The position numbers and the translations under genes are program-made. The notes under the pieces were generated by a model. It worked only from the letters and a program-made list of their open reading frames with translations. It had not been told where the DNA came from and searched no databases. A stretch of 10,668 nucleotides of DNA from Betaproteobacteria bacterium (lineage in GTDB: Bacteria; Pseudomonadota; Gammaproteobacteria; Burkholderiales; Casimicrobiaceae), in the NCBI GenBank assembly GCA_025355395.1, contig JANXZT010000297.1, positions 1 through 10,668 on the forward strand, read 5' to 3'. Shown here piece by piece: positions 6,913 through 10,668 of this stretch (the stretch's first letter is position 1; the number at the start of each line of letters is the position of its first letter).

Positions 6913-8597
6913 GGCGCGCGCGGCGACACGACGCCGGTCGCGATCACGCGATCGGCCGCGCGAATCTCGAAGCGGACGGCGCCCGAGGCTTGCTGAACAT
7001 GGGCGATCGTGAGACGCGTCCGGGGCTCGACGGGGCTAAGAAACTTGGCGCTCACGACGATCCACGCGTGCGCGGGGCGTGACGTCGCCGCGGCGATCGC
7101 CGCGAGCGCTTCGTCCAGGAGGACCACGCCCGGAAGCATCGGCCGCCCCGGGAAATGGCCGTCGAACGCGGGATGATCGCCCGGCACCGCAAAAGAAGTC
7201 TCGCTTGCCAGGAGCTTGTCGGAGTTACTTTCGTGCGATGCGTTGCGGGTTTTTTCCGCAGCAAGGGCGCGCAGCGCCTCGCGCGGCAGCTTTCCCGTGA
7301 ACTGACGCGGCAGCGCATCGACAAGGTGCAAGGGCCGCGGGACGAACGCCGCGTCGATGCGTTCGCGTAGCGCGGCGATGATCTCCTTCGCTGTCAGTCC
7401 CGGCGCCACGACAAACGCGGTGAGGCGGGTTACGCTATCCGGCGCGTCCTCGTCGGGAATGAAAAATACGCCGTCCGTAACACCCGGGATGGTCGTGAGC
7501 TGGTGATTGAGGTAGGAGAGCGAGTTGCGCTTGCCCGCGATGTTCACCATGTCGGCGAAGCGCCCGTGAAGGATGAAGCGGCCGTCGCCCTTCATCTCGA
7601 TCACGTCCTGGAGCGCCGTCGGCTGCTCCACATGCCCGCCCGAGACCACCACCTGCCCGCCGCTTTCTCGCATGCGCAGGCCGTCGAGCAATTCCCATTC
7701 GCTGGCATGCGCCGAGCGCCGCGTGGCAATCTGGCCCGCTTCGGTGCAGCCGAAGATCTCGAAGAGTCTGGCGCCCGTACGCGCCTCCGCCTCGCGCGCG
7801 AGCTCCTGGGAAAGCGGCGCCGTCGCGCAGACCAGCGTCTCGATGGACGCTGCGTCGGCGTTGCCGAGCCACGCGCGTAGATGGAATGGCGTGGTGAACA
7901 TCGTGCGCGCCGGCGGCAGCCTGCGAATCGCCGAATCGATTTCCGCGGGAAGATAGAGCCGCTCGGAGGTGAGCGCCGCGCCCGAGAGAAGGGGCAGCAG
8001 CACGGTCGACTCGAACCCGTACATATGTTGCGGAGGCACCGTGCCGAGGATCACGTGTCCCGGGCCGACGCCTAAGCGCGCGGCTTCGGCGCGCACATCG
8101 GCGACGAGGCTGCCCCAGCTCTTGAGGTGCGGCTGCGGCTCACCCGTCGAGCCCGACGTGAAGACGAAGGCCACGACCTGGTCCGCGGCAATCTGCGGAA
8201 CGCAGAAAACCTGCGGCACCGTGCTCTCGTCGACGGGCAGATCGAAGCGCGGGAGGTCCACTGCGGTGGCTGGGTCGTCGGCGACGAAATACGCATCCGG
8301 GGCGAACGCGCGCATCGAGGCGATCACGTTCGGCGTGGTCGTCGGCGGCAGCAACGTCGTCTGCCCGCGCCGGATCGCGGCGAAGAGCACGACGGCGAAG
8401 CGGTAACGATCGGTGCAGAGATTGAGTACGTGGCTCCCATCGGGCAGCGACGTCGCCGCGTCGGCCACGTCGCGCAGAAACTCGCCTGCACTGACCGGCT
8501 TGCCGTGGCGATAGGCCGCGAGGGACTCCCCCCCGGTGTGCGCGATCAGCGCATGGCGCAGCGGGGCGGGAGACGGACACGACGCGATAGAAGGCAT
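6909..8597 (-). CDS. AMP-dependent acyl/aryl-ACP ligase fused to hotdog (FabA/ApeI-like) dehydratase
   Basis: A 562-residue two-domain enzyme. Residues about 1-445 are an adenylate-forming domain: phosphate loop FTSGSTGEPQPHLKSW at 146-161, FGCTEAG at 282-288, the HGRFADMVNIAGKR hinge region at about 344-357, and the C-terminal catalytic Lys436 in TGKLPR. The phosphate loop has Gln where many relatives have Lys after the Pro. A short polar linker (about 446-466) leads to a single hotdog domain with DGHFPGRPMLPGVVLLDEA: His481 and Asp495 occupy the catalytic positions, an Asp as in FabA/ApeI rather than the Glu of FabZ. The ligase would activate a starter acid (probably aromatic) and load it on the ACP; the dehydratase would remove water from beta-hydroxyacyl-ACP during polyene building. 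The ATG at 8597 lies five bases after the stop of the membrane protein gene. Aryl versus acyl substrate cannot be decided by eye. Confidence 0.93.
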   Translation of the reverse strand: MPSIASCPSPAPLRHALIAHTGGESLAAYRHGKPVSAGEFLRDVADAATSLPDGSHVLNLCTDRYRFAVVLFAAIRRGQTTLLPPTTTPNVIASMRAFAPDAYFVADDPATAVDLPRFDLPVDESTVPQVFCVPQIAADQVVAFVFTSGSTGEPQPHLKSWGSLVADVRAEAARLGVGPGHVILGTVPPQHMYGFESTVLLPLLSGAALTSERLYLPAEIDSAIRRLPPARTMFTTPFHLRAWLGNADAASIETLVCATAPLSQELAREAEARTGARLFEIFGCTEAGQIATRRSAHASEWELLDGLRMRESGGQVVVSGGHVEQPTALQDVIEMKGDGRFILHGRFADMVNIAGKRNSLSYLNHQLTTIPGVTDGVFFIPDEDAPDSVTRLTAFVVAPGLTAKEIIAALRERIDAAFVPRPLHLVDALPRQFTGKLPREALRALAAEKTRNASHESNSDKLLASETSFAVPGDHPAFDGHFPGRPMLPGVVLLDEALAAIAAATSRPAHAWIVVSAKFLSPVEPRTRLTIAHVQQASGAVRFEIRAADRVIATGVVSPRAP

Positions 8598-8602
8598 CTA
8601 CG

Positions 8603-9265
8603 CTACCGCGGCGCTTCGACAGGAGCCGCCTTGAAGTGGTGCTTGAACGCCCGGATGCCTCCGAGGATGCCCACCTGCGTTTGGTTCGGTAATGCGCGCA
8701 GGCGCACTGCGTACTCCACCGCGAACATCGTGGCGACGAGGAGCGGGCTCGCGATGTTCGCGAGGATCGACCAAACAAGGAGGAACCCGCCGAGATAGAG
8801 CGCGCACGAAGCGGCAAAGAGCACGAAAAAGAAGATTGTCCATGAGAGCGTGACGCGGCGCGTATAGAGCGCCACCTCGGGGAGAAGGGGGCCGTGGATG
8901 AGGCGCGCGAACCGCGTGCACAGCGGCTCGCGCTCGTGGACGAGCGTGCGCCCGAAAGTGAGCCCGAGGATCAGGTTGGCGCCCGCGTGCTCGAGGAAGA
9001 AGAGATGGGTGAAGTTCGCTTCGAGCAGGCTCCAGCCCAGCCACACGCCCATGACCGCGAATGCCATCGCGAGCAGCAGGGGTGCGCGGTGCTTCGCGCG
9101 GCTCGCCGCCACGACGCCGATGCCGCTCACCGGGACGAGCGAAAGGAGCGCGCCGAGGGTGGGCGACTTCGCCATGGCGATCGCGTAGTGCGCCAGCATC
9201 GCGCAGCCGATCAAGAGCAGGACCAGAAGTGCCACCACCGAGTGCCGGCGGTGCTCGGGACTCAC
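8603..9265 (-). CDS. Polytopic membrane protein, COG4648 type, of aryl-polyene loci
   Basis: A 220-residue integral membrane protein with about six hydrophobic segments (roughly 9-30, 36-54, 61-80, 84-104, 140-160 and 163-188). Between segments four and five lies a loop with HEREPLCTRFARLIHGPLLPEV (two shorter pieces, about 110-131), followed by YTRRVTLSWTIFF, typical of COG4648-like proteins located next to ACP and ligase genes of aryl-polyene clusters. The biochemical function is not known to me; position suggests a role at the inner membrane in assembly or lipid transfer of the polyene. The start is GTG at 9265 overlapping the ACP TGA (GTGA), with a good GGAG six bases upstream. The last 15 residues are a charged cytoplasmic-looking tail. 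Recognition rests on hydropathy, loop motifs and context. Confidence 0.82.
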   Translation of the reverse strand: MSPEHRRHSVVALLVLLLIGCAMLAHYAIAMAKSPTLGALLSLVPVSGIGVVAASRAKHRAPLLLAMAFAVMGVWLGWSLLEANFTHLFFLEHAGANLILGLTFGRTLVHEREPLCTRFARLIHGPLLPEVALYTRRVTLSWTIFFFVLFAASCALYLGGFLLVWSILANIASPLLVATMFAVEYAVRLRALPNQTQVGILGGIRAFKHHFKAAPVEAPR

Positions 9266-9564
9266 TTGGTTCTCCGCTCCGCGACGTGGGAGGCGAGAGC
9301 GTTGAGGGAGTGGAAGATGCGCACGTTGCCCTGGTCGTCGTCGCGCATCTTGAAGCCGTAACGCTTGGAGACGACAAGGGCCACCTCGAGGATATCGATC
9401 GAGTCCAAACCGAGGCCCTCCTTGTAGAGCGGTGCTTGCGGATCGATCTCGTCGCCCGCGACCTCGAGGTTCAATGCCGAGACGATCAGCCCCGCGATTT
9501 CCCTGACCAGAGCGGTGTGCGCGGGATGCCCGTCGAGCGGGATGTCTTCGAGCGAGGTCGGCAT
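9262..9564 (-). CDS. Acyl carrier protein
   Basis: A 100-residue ACP with the phosphopantetheine site GLDSIDILEVAL, Ser55 being the attachment residue. The helix II sequence that follows (VALVVSKRYGFKM) is typical of ACPs in aryl-polyene loci. Residues 1-15 are a somewhat longer N-terminal tail than housekeeping AcpP, and the C-terminus ends in a basic ERRTK. It would carry the growing chain for the ketosynthase, dehydratase and acyltransferase of the operon. It is the first gene of the operon; the ATG at 9564 has no clear Shine-Dalgarno site and is about 20 bases from the likely transcription start. Related loci generally have two adjacent ACP genes, but only one is seen here. Its stop overlaps the start of the membrane protein gene. 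Confidence 0.93.
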   Translation of the reverse strand: MPTSLEDIPLDGHPAHTALVREIAGLIVSALNLEVAGDEIDPQAPLYKEGLGLDSIDILEVALVVSKRYGFKMRDDDQGNVRIFHSLNALASHVAERRTK

Positions 9565-9591
9565 GTCTGCTGAGGGAAATAACAGGCCGAA

Positions 9592-9600
9592 ATCATAGCA
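9592..9600 (-). promoter_or_regulatory. Candidate extended -10 promoter of the operon
   Basis: On the minus strand the bases read TGCTATGAT, an extended -10 element (TGn followed by TATGAT, five of six to TATAAT). It lies 27 bases ahead of the ACP start codon, placing transcription start near 9585 and a leader of about 20 bases. There is no good -35 hexamer at 16-18 bases; the AT-rich CTAAAAA at about 9612-9618 lies in that region. It is the only convincing promoter-like element upstream of the operon. Confidence 0.5.
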
Positions 9601-9723
9601 TGCGACAACGCGTTTTTAGCCGAGCGCGCGCTCCAGGACGAAGACGCAACCGTCCGCTGTGCTGGTTTCAGGCCATCCAAACGCACATTGACGCAAGGCA
9701 GCACGAGATCGCCGTCTCGCTTC

Positions 9724-9743
9724 GGGGGAGGGCTCCTCGCCCC
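9724..9743. terminator. GC-rich hairpin, possible transcription end after the transporter gene
   Basis: GGGGGAGG pairs with CCTC-G-CCCC around a three-base GCT loop, giving eight base pairs with one bulged G. It lies about 110 bases downstream of the substrate-binding protein stop codon. No run of T follows on either strand, so it could be a Rho-dependent end, an RNA-protecting hairpin, or chance. A weaker six-base stem, AGAGGC/GCCTCT, is at 9794-9814. Confidence 0.25.
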
Positions 9744-9854
9744 AAATCACGGCCATTGCGGCTGCCCCGATACCTCGCTGCCAAAGCTAACGCAGAGGCG
9801 GCGCTCGAGCCTCTTGTCGTTCCCGAGCGAGCACAGGTATGGCGAACGCCCGCG

Positions 9855-10668
9855 CTACTGGCCGGCGCTGATCTGCATGGCCGTCAGAAAGGTGTCGACC
9901 CTGGGGCGGAAGGTAAGGTCGCTCCGAACCGCATAGGCGTACCGATGGCGAATGATCGCAAGCACGGGACGCTCCTGCTGCATGACGATCTTGCTCGCCT
10001 CCTGGACAAGCTTTGCTCGCGCATCATCCTTGATCGTGCCAAACGCCTGCGTCAGGAGTTTGTCGACCTTCGGATTGGAATAGGTCGATACGTTGATCTG
10101 GCCGTTGCCCTTCTCGGGGTCCCGTGTCATTGCCAGAATCCGAAGCGAATAGGACATCTGCCCAATGTAGGGACACGCATTGGTCACGTAGGCGCTGTAC
10201 TCGAGCTTGTTGCGGCGGGAGTAGAACACCGATCCCGACACGCTTTCGACTTCGGTGCGTACCCCAACCCGCGTCCACATCGATGCGATCGCCTGCGCCA
10301 GCTGGGAATCCGAAGGGAAGAGCCCCTTCGGCGAATGCAGCGTTATTCCGAATCCCTTTGAATAACCTGCTTCGGCCAGCAGCTTCTTCGCCTGCTCGGG
10401 ATCGAACGGATCTGGCTTGGCGTCGGGCGTAGCGCCGAACAGCGTCGGGGCGCCCAGTTCGGCAGCAGGCTCGGCCAGGCCGGACATCACGCGCTCGGAG
10501 ATGGTCTGGCGATTGATCGCGAGCGACAGCGCTTTGCGCACGCGTGCATCTTTGAGCGGGTTCTTGCCGTCCGTGCCGGTGATCGCCGGCGACGGCTCAT
10601 GCTGATCTAACGCGAGATAAGTGAAGAAGCACGCGTCCCCGACCGTGACCTTGACCTTCGGATTGGCC
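9855..10668 (-). CDS. ABC transporter substrate-binding protein, family 5 (SBP_bac_5), 5'-truncated by window edge
   Basis: The visible part is the C-terminal 270 residues; the frame stays open to the window edge, so the N-terminus and signal peptide lie outside. It shows the family hallmarks: NPLKDARVRKALSLAINRQ followed by ISERVMSGLAEPA, then FDPEQAKKLLAEAGY (the conserved PxxAKxLLxEAGY block) and SQLAQAIASMWTRVGV, with YSNPKVDKLL and QERPVLAIIRHRYAYAV near the end. Such periplasmic lipoproteins or soluble proteins deliver peptides, nickel, or other solutes to Dpp/Opp-type importers. The substrate cannot be told. The protein stops with TAG at 9857-9855. It is on the same strand as the pigment operon but separated by 290 bases and has no functional link to it; it marks the upstream boundary. 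It includes a TTA leucine codon and looks slightly less GC-biased than the operon genes. Confidence 0.93.
   Translation of the reverse strand, partial: ANPKVKVTVGDACFFTYLALDQHEPSPAITGTDGKNPLKDARVRKALSLAINRQTISERVMSGLAEPAAELGAPTLFGATPDAKPDPFDPEQAKKLLAEAGYSKGFGITLHSPKGLFPSDSQLAQAIASMWTRVGVRTEVESVSGSVFYSRRNKLEYSAYVTNACPYIGQMSYSLRILAMTRDPEKGNGQINVSTYSNPKVDKLLTQAFGTIKDDARAKLVQEASKIVMQQERPVLAIIRHRYAYAVRSDLTFRPRVDTFLTAMQISAGQ

Larger units (their letters stand above)
9565..9854. other. Intergenic region between transporter gene and pigment operon
   Basis: This 290-base gap contains no gene I can support; the open frames crossing it in both directions have no recognisable domains and read into the flanking genes in wrong frames. 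It holds the extended -10 element near 9592-9600, two inverted repeats (9724-9743 and 9794-9814), and no T-tract that would make a classic terminator. Confidence 0.6.

Noticed and set aside
9486..9704. Minus-strand 72-codon frame upstream of the ACP, considered as a missing second ACP
   Set aside because: It has no DSxD/E phosphopantetheine motif, is Ser/Arg-rich and overlaps the ACP gene out of frame.
9600..10361. Plus-strand open frame (253 codons) across the intergenic gap and the transporter gene
   Set aside because: Most of it is antisense to the SBP_bac_5 protein and no domain or ribosome-binding site supports it.

Overview
The window is GC-rich and almost fully coding, with every convincing gene on the minus strand. 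Codon use, the gene set and a GC-rich repeat (three copies, one partial, carrying a CCCCC/GGGGG hairpin) fit a betaproteobacterium, most likely Burkholderiales. That placement is inference; no rRNA or marker gene is present.

Layout in the direction of transcription (high to low coordinates): (i) 10668-9855, the 3' part of an unrelated ABC-transporter substrate-binding protein (SBP_bac_5 family), cut by the window edge. (ii) 9854-9565, a 290-base gap with a hairpin and an extended -10 promoter candidate just before the next gene. (iii) 9564-111, nine main genes in one tightly packed operon: acyl carrier protein; six-segment membrane protein of the COG4648 type; AMP-ligase fused to a FabA/ApeI-like hotdog dehydratase; LpxL/HtrB-like acyltransferase; LolA-like periplasmic protein; MMPL/RND-type exporter; membrane-anchored NodB-type polysaccharide deacetylase; SAM-dependent methyltransferase; beta-ketoacyl-ACP synthase. 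(iv) 114-1, a full and a partial copy of the repeat behind the synthase. Another full copy (6829-6912) lies between ligase and acyltransferase.

Together the genes match the core of an aryl-polyene/xanthomonadin-type (type II fatty-acid-synthase-like) pigment locus. The ligase would load an aromatic or other carboxylic acid starter on the ACP, the ketosynthase and dehydratase would take part in making a conjugated polyene chain, the methyltransferase would modify it, the LpxL-like enzyme would attach it to a lipid, and the MMPL protein with the LolA-like partner would move the product to the outer membrane. The deacetylase suggests that a sugar or N-acyl group is also involved. Ketoreductase, chain-length-factor/second ketosynthase, second ACP, thioesterase and starter-making enzyme (ammonia lyase or chorismatase) are not in the window and may lie at coordinates below 1 or elsewhere.

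Six junctions in the operon are 4-base ATGA/GTGA overlaps (ACP/membrane protein, acyltransferase/LolA, LolA/MMPL, MMPL/27-codon ORF, deacetylase/methyltransferase, methyltransferase/ketosynthase), implying translational coupling. The exceptions are a 5-base gap, the 86-base repeat-bearing gap before the acyltransferase, and an 80-base gap after the exporter that is exactly filled by a 27-codon open frame. I see no CRISPR, tRNA, rRNA, transposase or phage gene. The locus looks like a variant of a known pathway rather than a wholly new system; the most unusual points are the placement of the repeats, the 27-codon frame and the deacetylase.
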